Source: Blasia pusilla (lineage: Eukaryota; Marchantiophyta; Marchantiopsida; Blasiales). Taken from it: DNA of 64,000 nt. Position numbers and translations under genes: made by a program. The stretch is from the NCBI GenBank assembly GCA_050084515.1, contig CM114271.1, positions 16,430,001 through 16,494,000 on the forward strand, given 5' to 3'. The notes beneath the pieces are model-generated. The model was not told where the DNA came from, did not search any database, and was given only the letters and a program-made list of their open reading frames with translations. This document shows positions 21,254 through 32,329 of this stretch, piece by piece (positions within the stretch are counted from its first letter, which is position 1; each line of letters starts with the position of its first letter).

Positions 21254-22347
21254 TGACGCCGAGAATTTCTTCGCTGTTTTTCCCAAGCTGCAAACCTGCA
21301 ATCACCAAGCAACAAAACGAGCAAGACTACAAGCTGCAACGCTTAAAAACTCAGCCTCCCGGCGCACCACCAAACCTCTCGGAGTTTGGCTCCAGCTTTA
21401 CCCACTCACACTCTCTGATTTCTAATCACCAGGGCTCAGTTCTCCGCATTAGTAGCAATCGAGGGAACCACACTCAGAACTCAGCCAGCCAACCTGATTT
21501 CGACGGCGCTTCCGCGTGACTCACTACTATGCTGAACCAAAGAACCTCACTCTCTCACTCCAAGGCCAAGACACTCTAATCCAACAGACCCTGAGCTGAT
21601 TGCAATCTGATCTAGCTTCAAACACTTGTCCAGAAATCTTGCCCAAGCTCGCTCGCTGTATCCTACTCAACCAAGCGCTACACTCCACCTCCCGAGACTC
21701 CGTCTCGAGCTAAGAGGTCGTGCGATTCCCCGATTTCACAACACCCCTTCCTCTTTGCGCATGAACGCTGATTGCTACAGATCTGATCTCACTGCCCGAA
21801 ACCCCGAAATGGAAGCGCCTGCTTCCCAGCTTTCTAATGCATCCGATAACTCCCAAAACGGCCCCCATCTCAACCCCCGCCTTGCAGTTCTACTGAACTC
21901 AACTCCTGTCGGGTTCCGAGACTGCCGCGGCGGTTCGGCTCTTTCACGCTCCGCGACTAGGACGTACTCCCGTACCCAAACTCGCGCCCAGTTCCGAGTA
22001 CGTTTGGTACTCACGGCGATCCACTTGACCTTGGTTGCTCTTCCTCTACGTGCTGCGGTTCTAGCTACCACTACACACTTTGCGGCGCCGAATCCTTGGG
22101 CGGCGGTTTTGGCGGCCGCCCAAGTTAGATCCGCGGCAACCTTGTTTATCTCGCCGCTGATTCTTGACAAGTACAGACGCAACCTAGACCTTGTACAAAT
22201 ACAACCTAGACCTTGGCGCATGGCTGACTCTGAGTGGCGTCTTTCCTGGTGATCTTGTCATAGCCCGTTTTCAAGTAAACAACGGTGATCGGCGATACCT
22301 TGTGGCAGCGTGCTTGGGTTCGCGGGTTCAGAATATACTCCGCGACA
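21254..22347. mobile_element. Two gypsy LTR ends, head to head
   Basis: The segment begins TGACGCCGAGAATTTCTTC and ends GAATATACTCCGCGACA. The beginning, read on the minus strand, resembles the end; the similarity continues inward (GGTGAT, GCAGC, TTGGG, CTTGT..CGTTTT) with growing divergence. It therefore holds the 3' ends of two diverged LTRs facing outward, each followed by its own gag start. Within it, GGTCTAGGTTG occurs twice on the minus strand (near 22180-22215). Frames of 208 and 148 codons on opposite strands here are not genes in my view. Confidence 0.65.
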
Positions 22348-22359
22348 CTTAGTAGGTAG

Positions 22360-23195
22360 ATGGTGCACACACGATTCCATGGATCGAGTTCAGAGATGGA
22401 ACAGCAGCTAGCGCAGGCGGAAGCTCAAAGGGAAGCTCTCAAAATCAGACTCAAAGAACGCGAGGATGAGCTTGAGCAGCTGCGCCAAGCCATGTTCGAC
22501 AATGTGAGTGAGGCGGCAGCGCCGCCTGAAGAACGTGTCGCAGATGCTGAACCAGCAAACCGTGCAGCTAGGGAGCTGCCCAATTCTCCTCCCCATTCAA
22601 TAACGGCGGCAGAGCGCTCGGGCGCACAGATTCAAGGTGAGAGACGCGGGCTGCTGTGGCCAAAGCCGGCGGAACCGCTTGTCTACAATGGAGAGCGGGA
22701 CCTGAGTTTATTCGAGTCTTGGGAATTTGTTATCTCGTTGTATCTACAGTGTTTTGCTTAGGCAGGGTGGTTCACGTACGCATGTTCCCGCTTAGGAGAA
22801 GTGGCTCGTCGCTGGTTGATGGCGGTGCAACGCGAGCGTGAAGCCGCCGCGCAGCCGCCCATTAGCACCTGGGAGGAGTTGAAGCAATTGATCAGAGCGC
22901 GGCTAGTGCCCGCCAATGAATATGTAAATGCAAGGCGATGGAGTCTTTATGTCAGACCCGTAGTATTCGCCATTACATATTTGAATTTGGTCACCTCGCG
23001 ACTCTAGCGGGAATGACGAATGTGGAAGAGAGGCGCTATCGGTTCATCTCAGGATTACAACACTTCTACGCCATGAAAGTGGAAGAATGGGGAGATGAGT
23101 TGGCGCTGGAAGCCGTATTTAAGAAGTTGGAGAATGTGGAATTCGCACGGAGAGAGCACGCTGGTCCGGCGACAACTAGACCAGCAGCACGCTAG
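22360..23195 (+). pseudogene. Gag of the second gypsy element, frameshifted
   Basis: Starts MVHTRFHGSSSEMEQQLA with a coiled-coil of Glu/Arg/Leu heptads. This is followed by PAEPLVYNGERDLSLFESWEF, the capsid start. The frame breaks near 22760, resumes as VARRWLMAVQREREA from about 22800, breaks again near 22940, and ends with VEERRYRFISGLQHFYAMKV and LENVEFARREHAG. At least two frameshifts make it non-functional. Confidence 0.8.
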
Positions 23196-23228
23196 TTCAA
23201 ACCGGCAAGAAGATGGAGAAGTGGCAAA

Positions 23229-24768
23229 GTGAGCCGCCAGATTCAAGGCCGCGGACGGCCGGGAACCAGCGGGAAATTTAGCACTACAGCGCGGGGATCT
23301 GGTGCCCTGCCACCGCGAGGATCTGGAGGTTCATCGGTGGGGTCAATTCTGAACCGGGCCGCCCAAACGCCAGCTCGAAACACGGGCGCGCCGGCCAGAT
23401 CTGAGACACCAAGATTTGGAATGCGGGCCAATTTGGCAGCGGCACCGGGCAGATCTTTGATGACGCCCGCTGTATCTGATGCATGCCGTTGTTTTCGATG
23501 CGGCCAAGGGGGACATTTTGTGAAGGAATGCCCGAACGCTGCTCTATTCTTCACTGATGGCGAGCATGCGGGTGAACCAGATCAGCAAGACGCCATCGGC
23601 GACACTAGAACCATTGAAGGCGTGGCTGAATTGGGATCAGGTATGCCTGAACTTGGTACAGCAGTGAATAGATGTTTGCCATGGGTGCGCATGTCCATTA
23701 AAGGGCAACCTATGTATTTCTTGTTGGACACGGGGGCTAATGTGAATGTGATGAATAGATCAGAGAGTAAGAGTCTTGGGCTTGCCGCAACCAAGATAGT
23801 CCAGCCCTTGTTAGTTCGGTTTGCTCAAGGATCCACGCAAGTGGATAGAAAATGTATGTCGGTTCCATTGTTGATAGGAAACACCGAACGCAGATCTGAA
23901 TTCTTGCTGATGGACTTACTGGGATCATTCATGGGAATTCTCTCTTGGAATTGGTTGCGGGAATTCAAAGCCATAGTTAATATCCACGAGGGATTTCTAT
24001 CCCTTTACGATAGATTTGGACAATGGAAAAAAGTTCCCTTGCTGAGGGCGCCTAAAACTGTAGAGGATCCCGAAGCCATGGCGCTGCAATTCAGTGAAGC
24101 GCGAGTAACCCACCAGGTTTGCTCCGCGCGTCAGTTTGACAAACTCCTAAAAACTTCCGATGAAGCTTGGACAGTTTTGCTGTCACAAGCCCCTACAGAA
24201 TCTGAACACCGTCACTTAAAACCGGAAGACGCCCGGCTTCATCCCGATATGAAAGCCTTGCTAGAGCGATACGCTGATTTAATGCCCAAGGAACTCCCGC
24301 CTGAATTGCCGCCTAGGCGCGCGCTCGTTCACAAGATCGAGATTCAGCCGGGCGCGGATATCCCTAGCATGGGGCGATGTTGCCGCATGACATGCACCGA
24401 GATGGAAGAAATCAAAGCCCTGAATGATCTGTTGAACAAGAATCACATTCGACCCAGTGTGTCGCCATACGCTGCCCCAATTCTGTTTGTGGCAAAGAAG
24501 GATGGGACGCTTCGGATGTGTGGCGATTATCGCGCTCTTAACAAGGTGACTCTCAAGAACCGCTATCCACTCCCGCTGATGGACGAGACTATGGATAGGC
24601 TCGCCACGGGGAGGTTCTTCACAAAACTCGATCTCAGATCGGGTTACCATCAGATTCGGATCGCTGAAGGAGATGAGTTCAAGACGGCGATCAGAACTCG
24701 ATATGGTCTTTACGAGTATGTGGTGTTACCCCTAGGCTTAACCAACGCCCCCGCCACATTTTGCACGC
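23229..24768 (+). pseudogene. Zinc knuckle, protease and partial reverse transcriptase
   Basis: An uninterrupted frame. It has a glycine/arginine-rich start, a CCHC knuckle [14 protein letters not shown] (23490-23531), an aspartic protease with [13 protein letters not shown] (Asp codon 23727-23729, intact D-T-G), and a connector ending [19 protein letters not shown] follows with [48 protein letters not shown] and the [15 protein letters not shown] block. The sequence then departs abruptly before the catalytic Y/F-x-D-D, so no active polymerase can be made. The frame continues to 24929 only by chance. Confidence 0.85.
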
Positions 24769-25142
24769 TCTCTTCAAGAACCTTGAGCTCAATGTGCTAT
24801 GCCAACAAAAACATATACTTGAGAGTAGGTGAACCAACATGTCAGAGAGAGTCGCATCATGTATCCTCTTCTGCATCTCACAATGTAGAATCGCATACCA
24901 CAATTGATGCTATTAGCAATAGGATGTAAGCTAATCCATAAGTAACATTTAGCACTCCGAATGACAAAGATTGATTCATACAAATCTAACTAGGTGGTTC
25001 ACGAACTGACACGCAATTACAACAAAAGGGTTGCAAAATCTAGCTCAATGAATGACATGAAGCAGGAGATGACTCACAATGAGGCACAAGGAAAAAAAAA
25101 GAGCTTTAAAAGAAGAATTGTAACAGAATGGATGACGTTATT

Positions 25143-25145
<3 letters not shown>

Positions 25146-25228
<83 letters not shown>
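25146..25228. repeat. GA microsatellite
   Basis: About 40 uninterrupted AG dinucleotides. The open frames through it are artefacts of the repeat. Confidence 0.98.
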
Positions 25229-25229
<1 letters not shown>

Positions 25230-25804
25230 CTTGTTGGTGTTTTCATTGCTTTTGTAGGTTGGCACTTCAACATATTTCTTCAATTCTAAAATAAATTTTC
25301 AATTTCTCAAATTAATCGGTCTCATGTACTCTCAAATGGTCATGCTCTATAATCTTACAAGCATAGAACACCTCCAATTGAACATTGAACCTGAAATCAA
25401 TTTCTCGATTTCCTCTTCATCTTTTAGTCACAAAATCACCATTTACATTTACATTCCAAAATCAGGTAGATCTCAATTATAAACATGCTCCAAAGATCTA
25501 ACTCCCCTCTTTCAAAATTCTGGCACAATATTCACTCAAGACTCCCACGAACTCAAGCTCCATATCTCTAGGGAAGGCGATCAAATAATCAATGAAGCAA
25601 TCTGCAAGATCGGCGCATGCGAATTCCTTCTCCATGGTTGTTGGCAATAATTTTTGTGTAAAAGGCGACTAAAAGGTTGTAGGTTGATAATCCACCTAGA
25701 GGAGTCGTGATTTCTCGTAGTTGCGGTTGGAAGATTGCAGTCCAATGAATGACCCTAGTAGTCGCCGTGATCATCGAGAAGAAAAGTGTCACGAAATTAT
25801 GACG

Positions 25805-26098
25805 ACTCTAACACATACTCATCTCTTTTTTTCTCATCATCTGAGCTATCCACATGTCCATCACACGTGTATATTAATTACTTTCTCCCCCCACCACTCT
25901 CAAAGGGCCGTACGTTGGTTTCTATATGTGGGTGCCAAAATCGTGATTACTACTTTTACGTATACTCGGTCATTTTTTTCTCACCATCTACGCTATCCAT
26001 ATATCCATCATGCGTGCATATTAATAACTTTCTCTCCCCACCACTCTCAAAGGGCCGCACACTAGGTACCATAAATGGGTGCCAAAGTCATGAACTTT
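25805..26098. repeat. Tandem duplication, 147-bp unit
   Basis: The two copies share CTATCCA, CATCA(C/T)(A/G)CGTG(T/C)ATATTAAT, ACTTTCTC, CCCCACCACTCTCAAAGGGC and GGGTGCCAAA at the same spacing. They differ by scattered substitutions. Confidence 0.8.
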
Positions 26099-26257
26099 TT
26101 GGTTATAATGGGAGAAAGAGGTGGAGAGAAATCTTCACCAACACATTTTGGTTATGATTGGAGAAAGAGGTGGGAGGTAAAGGGCGGAGACACAAGCGAA
26201 AATGAACTTTTTTTCACCATATGCAAAGTGACCATTTTGAAGGGCCGATATAATTAG

Positions 26258-26431
26258 TCACCTATATTATTATGGGAGAATGCCTTCTTGATTTGCAAAC
26301 ACTTCTTTGCTTGACATGTGGCAACCGGAAAAAAAAATGTTTTCTCATCTATGCACAACAACAAGAAAAATATTTTGTGTCCAACATGATTAGTCCCTTC
26401 ACTTTCGTGCATGGCAAAGACCGCCCACTAG
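26258..26431 (+). mobile_element. Non-autonomous Helitron-like element, 174 bp
   Basis: Starts TCACCTATATTATTATGGGAG and ends CTAG before T. The head CTTCTTGATTTGCAAACACTT and the tail with CGTGCATGGCA then CTAGT match the minus-strand element at 6971-7184. The base before TC is G, and the terminal hairpin is degenerate. Confidence 0.65.
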
Positions 26432-26696
26432 TTTGTTGAGTAGACCTTCTCCGCTTCACATAAAGAGGGTTAACTACTAGAAAACTTCGGGGGTTTGAGA
26501 ATGAGATCGGTCAATGACAGTGGGAAGTGATGCGCCTGCAGCTGCGTAGGAGAGGAAGTCGAGCACCAGTCTTTGAGAGCCAAAGGTGACTCTTGGCGTG
26601 GTAGATTCACCAGGTCTGTTGCTAGCATGTTAGAAATGGAGCATACTGGATGGGGTTCCATCTCACTGAGGCTTGAACTCTGCTGGGATTCAACAG

Positions 26697-26900
26697 TCTG
26701 AACCCTAAATTCAACGAAAGGCTGAGCGACCTTCAATGATGCTACTAATCCCGATCATTTCCTGTCAGCAGGAAGGGGTAGTAGTACCCCACGACTTGTC
26801 TGAACCCTAAATTCAACGAAAGGCTGAGCGACCTTCAATGATGCTACTAATCCCGATCATTTCCTGTCAGCAGGAAGGGGTAGTAATACCCCACGACTTG
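26697..26900. repeat. Recent tandem duplication, 102-bp unit
   Basis: Two copies (about 26697-26798 and 26799-26900) starting TCTGAACCCTAAATTC differ at a single position (GTAGTAGTACC versus GTAGTAATACC), so the event is recent. The unit contains the small palindrome CCTGTCAGCAGG. Purpose unknown. Confidence 0.95.
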
Positions 26901-29900
26901 AGAACAGTTTGAACAGAGCGTCCAGAATCTGAACTGCGGGATCATTTCCCTGGAATGAAAGATTGCTTTGCTCATGGAGTCCAGCATCGATGATTATGAC
27001 TTCGGATCTGATGAGTAGGATGACTTGCTGGTGTCGAACTGAAAGATGAACCCTAAATCGTCCGTGAGTACTGATTAGAAACCCAGAGTGGAGAAGGCTG
27101 TCTTGTTGATGCACGAGCAAGAATTGAGCAAGAGACCTGACAGAGCAAGGTTCATGTTTCCATCGTCTCACATGGTCCTGGTGCTACATTCATGAAAGAA
27201 AAAACCATTCATCGGCACTCTGCCCGTCATGAGTACGTTAGTGACGAGTCTCTCACTGAAGAAGGCTGGGTATGACGACCATTTCTTCGCGGGACACTTG
27301 AACAAACGCTTCGATTTGTCTGCTACTCTCTTTTCGAGATACGAATTACTAGTGGAAGGACTCTCTCTCTTCGCTTCTCGATCCTCTCAGGTAGAATTAA
27401 CGATTTTACATCACGACGTCGGCGACATGAATACATTGCAAGCATTGCCTGTCACTCTGCACGGAGTCCGCACAGTGCATCGTGCATAGTTCCACCAGAG
27501 GATTCCCAACGCGCGTGATCGGCAAGAGTCGCTCTGCGGTTAGAAAGGAGCGAATGTGACCATCGGATGAGGACTGGCGAACTGAGAAGGTTGCTCTGAA
27601 CCACACATGACTTGATTTACGCTTACCCGTAACCCCCGGCAGAATGACATCATTAACCAAAAAAATTCGTCGATGGTCTCACTCGGTGCACATTTGGAAG
27701 CGAGGACTATGCTTCCAGACAAAGCTGATCGGTGAATCACAGGAGGTTTTGTGCATCCTGCGATCGGCGTCATTTTCGGATGTGTTCTTACGACATTAGT
27801 AGCATACGCGGAGGGAGAAATTACGAAGCTTAAAGAGTGGGAGACTTACCTGTGCATTGTCACGGCCAGAGATCTGTACCGGTCGCAGAATACTCTCTGA
27901 TGCTGTTGCCAATACTCGAGACAGCCAGTGTATCTATCGTCCATAGACTGGTGCCAGCATACCGGTGTCTGTGATGGACATGACATAGACCTGGCAAGAA
28001 ATTCTTCAGCTTGTGGTGGGTGGTTCATGAATCCCCATGAAGCTCTCAGTTCACCAGAAGAGGAAGTTATGATTGATGCGCGTGATGCTATGGAAGACTA
28101 TCAACCATAACTCCGTCTCCGAGTGACCTCAGCGCTTCAATTTCTCACGATTCGCTACTGTGATCTCTCGTAGCAATCCCTCGCAACTTAAATCGTCTAA
28201 TCCGAATCGGATTAGAGGTATGCGATGGAAATCGAGAATCTGGAAAATGGAAACCACATAGCGAAAGGCTGCACGAAGAAGGAACCGAAGACTTCGAAGG
28301 CCGTGACTATCTGTCGTTTCTATAATTATATTCTTTTCCCTCCCACAACGCAACTTCAACTGCTTCCGTTTGATCCGAGTGGCGTACGAAACGTGGAAAA
28401 TCAGATTCGGATGTGGAGAGCAGAGATGCGGAAACAGGACATAAAGAGACGAACGAATCAGGATCTCCCCCGGGAAGCCTCTGCGAAGCATCCCTCCTCC
28501 GCACGCATTCGATCGACTCCATCTCCGACTTCGGACACGTGCAAGTCGGCAATGGGAAACGGGCCCTGGGCGGAACTCTGGAAACGTTACAATTGTTCGC
28601 ACGCGATGAGTAACTCGTCGACCCCAACCGCTGTGGTCCGGTGCTTACCAATCAAGCCGGTATAATTTCCTGCCGTAGAGGCCTCACTACAGTATCTCGA
28701 GCCTTTCCCCCTGATATAATTCTTTCTTTCTCTTCCGTAGGAGCGGAGCATGTCACGTTGCATCGTTAGAAAGGCTTCTTCCCCATCCATGCAAGAGTGC
28801 TTTTGCCTTTCAAATTCCATAGGCACGCTGAGCCTACACGCAGCAGTATCCCGAGACCCTGAGCCCTTTAAGACCATACGCATCCGTATCCCAAGCCCGG
28901 CACCGATGACGAATCCGTTCCATGTGAGACTTGAGGAGAAAGGCGCGATGGGTTTTTATACCTCCTGACCTGGTAGCTGCTACCGGATGGTTGTCGATGA
29001 GATGAATTGTAGGCGGTGGTGGTAGTAGTAGTAGTCAATCACGCTCGCGGCTCGGCTGACATGTGGTCTTCTGATTCGCTTCATGTCCGTCTATCGATCG
29101 ATCTCATCCCAGCTTTGGCTCTAGCGGTCTCCGTGTCCAAATCGAAGCTTCCTACTCAGGTGAGGTCGGGTGTGGCCTTAACTGTTCAGACATTTACTTT
29201 TGTGTACTGTGCTGCACTGTACTGGACTGTAGTGTCGTGATTGCGAGGATCGGATCTATGGATTCATGAATCTATTTAATTTCAATGCTCACTGCTGCTC
29301 TCTTGGCTCTCCAAGAATCTTCTTACCGGGGCCTGATTGTACTCTCCGATTGCCAGCCGTTTTTGAAGAAGACTCTGGTTTCCCGGAGCTCTCGACGGCT
29401 ATTCTTCGGAGCGCGCGGGAATGGAGTCTTCCCGATCGGCACTGGCACCTAGGGTTCGCGGGATTAGTGAATCTATACGGTGCTCTTCTCCTGACTTCCC
29501 TTCCCTACCCTACCCTACCCGACCCGACCCGACCCAATCCTGCCATTCTGCCTCAACTCCGCACTGCGCATTCATCTTTCAGCTGCTGGAGGACTCCAGA
29601 CATTTTACATACAGCTTTCAAGGTGTTTAGGGCATTCAAGAATCCTTTCGGTGCTGTCTGTCTTACCTGTCTGGCCGTGTCTGATTCCTCTCTCGAGTTT
29701 CCCATTGTCCACTTGTGAGAGAACTCTTGCTCACTAGAGCGTTCAAGACTCGCGAGCCATTCTGAGAATCTGTGCAGCCGCAGGGAATTCAGCGGCCTTC
29801 CACTTCGCAGTGCCATGAAGGAAAACCCTGCGAGTCAGAGACTCCCTCAATCAGCCAGCCAGCCCCGTCAGTCTCCATGTCGAGTTACTCACTTTCTGTC

Positions 29901-30260
29901 TCGCCGCGAGGGATGCCCTGGAAATTGGAACTCGGACAAACACCAATGATCGCCATGATTCGTACATTATTATAGACAGATGATCGATCGTCCTTGCACC
30001 GAGAGAATTAAGTGTTTCGTGGATCACATTGACTGGAAGCCCCGACTCGGACGATCTGTCTGGGGGATTCATTGATTCGTTCATTGTTGCGATGAGGCGG
30101 GAAGCGTTTTATTTCGGAGTTCCTCGCGCCATTGCATTCGACTCGCGCCGCCATCTTGTTCCCCATGTGTGTTCTCTGACTCTAGTTTTGGGCCATATTG
30201 CCTCAGCTTCCGCTTTAAGGGTTGGCACTAACCTTAACAAGTTTCCTCATGCTTAACTTT
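26901..30260. other. Mixed-composition region, gene content unresolved
   Basis: GC is higher than in the flanking AT-rich DNA and could include exons of an unrecognised gene. On the minus strand CAG/GTAAGT at 27844-27852 is a strong donor site following a 60-codon frame (27852-28028). On the plus strand a frame ending VMIDARDAMEDYQP (to 28110) covers the same place. A short frame MSNSSTPTAVVRC starts at 28608. None could be tied to a family and I cannot choose a strand. Confidence 0.35.
29502..29537. repeat. TACCC/GACCC pentanucleotide run
   Basis: About seven units, the first part TACCC and the second GACCC. Confidence 0.85.
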
Positions 30261-30530
30261 AAAAGAACGTCATATTAGGGTAATATACATCTTCAAAATC
30301 GACGTTAAATGATTTCAAACTCGTATTAGTATATAGCCCACCACACGGGAGTGAAGGGAATATAAAAATGCACACATATTTTAATTTCTTTTTCCTTGCG
30401 GTTTATAATATGGGAAATATTTTCTTGGAGTCCAATTGTCAAGTATACGTGTGTTTGCAAATCAAGAAGATACTTTTCAAGAATAATATAAGTGATCAAA
30501 AATTGGAGAGGGTTGAATTTGAAGTTGTAA

Positions 30531-30701
30531 CTAGTTGGTGCCGGTACATGCATGCACCAATGTCTAATCTTAAATGTACAATTGAATTTGAGGGATCCTA
30601 TTAATCTAAACAACAAATGACTTTATTGACTAAAGAGACATGTGTCAAAAAGAGAGGTGATCTCAAAATGAAGAGGCACTCTCCAATGATATAGGTATAG
30701 A
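30531..30701 (-). mobile_element. Non-autonomous Helitron, 171 bp
   Basis: On the minus strand starts TCTATACCTATATCATTGG after A and ends CTAG before T. A 7-bp stem hairpin (TTGGTGC / GCACCAA, loop about 12) directly precedes the CTAG. The head GAGAGTGCCTCTTCATTTTGAG and the following ACACATGTC resemble the element at 6571-6784. Confidence 0.75.
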
Positions 30702-32329
30702 TTAGCAAAAACACTACGTGTTCGGGGAAGGAGACTTAGGAGAGGTGCGTAGCACTCCACCATAGGGAGAGCTCTTTATACTTTTCATTAACAACCACCT
30801 CTTGGTCTCACACTTCTCCTATGGCCTTTTCTTGGGACATTAGTGACATCTAATTATCTTAGTGGATGACTTGTACATTGCATTCTTTCCTTGAATGATA
30901 ACGATATAGGTATTGAATATAATATTGGAAGAATATATCCAATATGGATACTTGGGAGCTAACCCTATCATGACCTTATGGTGTGAAATTTTACATGTCT
31001 CTTATGTTTAATTTTACCCCATATTAAGATAAATAGTAGAATGATCAAAAGGTTTTAAGGGTTAGATTTATTTTTGTTTGAAGAAGTTTTAAATCTTAGA
31101 AAAGATAAATAGTAGAATCAGGGTATTTAAGTTTAGTTTGGGGGAAAATTAAGTAATCTTTTGGGAAAAATGAGAATGGATGATAGAAATGGCGGGATAA
31201 GAATTATTCTTCAAAATAATGAAATTTACTTTATTCTAAGTCTTTTGAATTTTCAAGGTTGGTTGGGAGGAAAAAATTTCATATTTTTGTTAAAAAATAA
31301 TCAAAGGGTGATTTTCTTTTCTTAGTTGAGAGATTGAGAAAAATATGATCTATTTCTACGTCATCTTTTTGGATTTTCAACTCTAGAAATTCAACACGTA
31401 TCCAATGGCTTCACATTCTCATCCTCCATATGTTGGATTTTTTCTTTTCCTCCATTTGATATAGTGCATCGCACATGCAACAAATTACTAATGTTCTCTC
31501 ATGTCCTTATGGGTCTCTTGCTCCCAATTTTGATCAAATGCCGAACATGATGCTCCAAAGAATATTATGCTCTGTGTATATTATTATGATTCTTACATTA
31601 AATTCACTAATAAATCATTTGAGATTAAGTTTTACGGTTAATTTGGAGTTCTTTTCATATATTGGATTGGATGGATGAAAACAAAAAAAAAATCACAAAA
31701 AGATTTAATGGACTTCCAACAAAGGAAAATTGACTTGGTTGATTTTTTTATTAAATATTTTTATTTTTGGCCATGGTCGGAATTGTGATATGAAAATTTT
31801 CCCCAATTTTATATTTTGGGCCAAATGTTTTAGATGGTGGAAATTTGACTTGAAACTTTGTTATGGGAAATTTGTAGCAAACCCAAAAAATTGCAAAAAT
31901 ATCATCTGAAGACCTTGGAAACATATTGCAATTCTGGAGTTTAACTTGCAAGAAGATAATATATAAAAATAGATTAGATACATTTGTGGGAAAATATATT
32001 ACGATGAAATCTAACATGGGAATATTTTAACTTATATTAGAAAGAATGATCTACATCAGAAAATATTTTATTCCTTAAGATAATAATTTACAATAAATTA
32101 TTTTGTGTCTTTATTTTGATCCACTATATAAAAGAAAGAGGTACGTTCTTTTGAACATACCTTCCAAGTTTCAACAAATGATAATCCTCCCTTGTATTAA
32201 AATATAGATATTGATAAATTTTAGACTACAAGAAAATTTAAAATAAAGATAATAATCTAGTATGCAAGAAATGACCTCTCTTGAAATTCTTGATTTTTTA
32301 TTTATGCATCTCTTTAATTTTTTATTTGT
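30702..32329. other. AT-rich sequence, nothing recognised
   Basis: Very AT-rich with no frame above 90 codons and no family similarity seen. May contain deeply decayed transposons. Confidence 0.5.

Larger units (their letters stand above)
22348..24768 (+). mobile_element. Ty3/gypsy retrotransposon, truncated in reverse transcriptase
   Basis: Contains gag, zinc knuckle, protease and the first half of reverse transcriptase, then stops at about 24768 after TNAPATF. The primer-binding site is missing: the LTR end CGCGACA is followed directly by CTTAGTAGG, whereas the inverted copy has about 27 extra bases including the site, bounded by CTT repeats. The family differs from the element at 7.7-11.8 kb in gag and protease sequence. 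Confidence 0.85.
24769..26257. other. AT-rich spacer with repeats
   Basis: After the RT breakpoint no protein family is recognised. Contains a long GA run and a tandem duplication, listed separately, and a further 48-bp duplication of GGTTATAATGGGAGAAAGAGG near 26100 and 26148. Confidence 0.5.

Noticed and set aside
21626-22252. 208-codon plus frame and 148-codon minus frame
   Set aside because: Both lie within LTR-type sequence, overlap each other and show no domain; high GC explains their length.
20978-22596. Two nearly identical 61-62 codon frames starting MGRRIGQLPSC on opposite strands
   Set aside because: They are antisense shadows of the duplicated gypsy gag start in the inverted repeat.
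24769-24929. Extra C-terminal part of the second gypsy pol frame
   Set aside because: RT similarity ends at TNAPATF; the remainder does not match RT and is chance read-through into foreign sequence.
25074-25283. Frames through the GA run
   Set aside because: Ser-Leu and Arg-Glu repeats are translations of a dinucleotide microsatellite.
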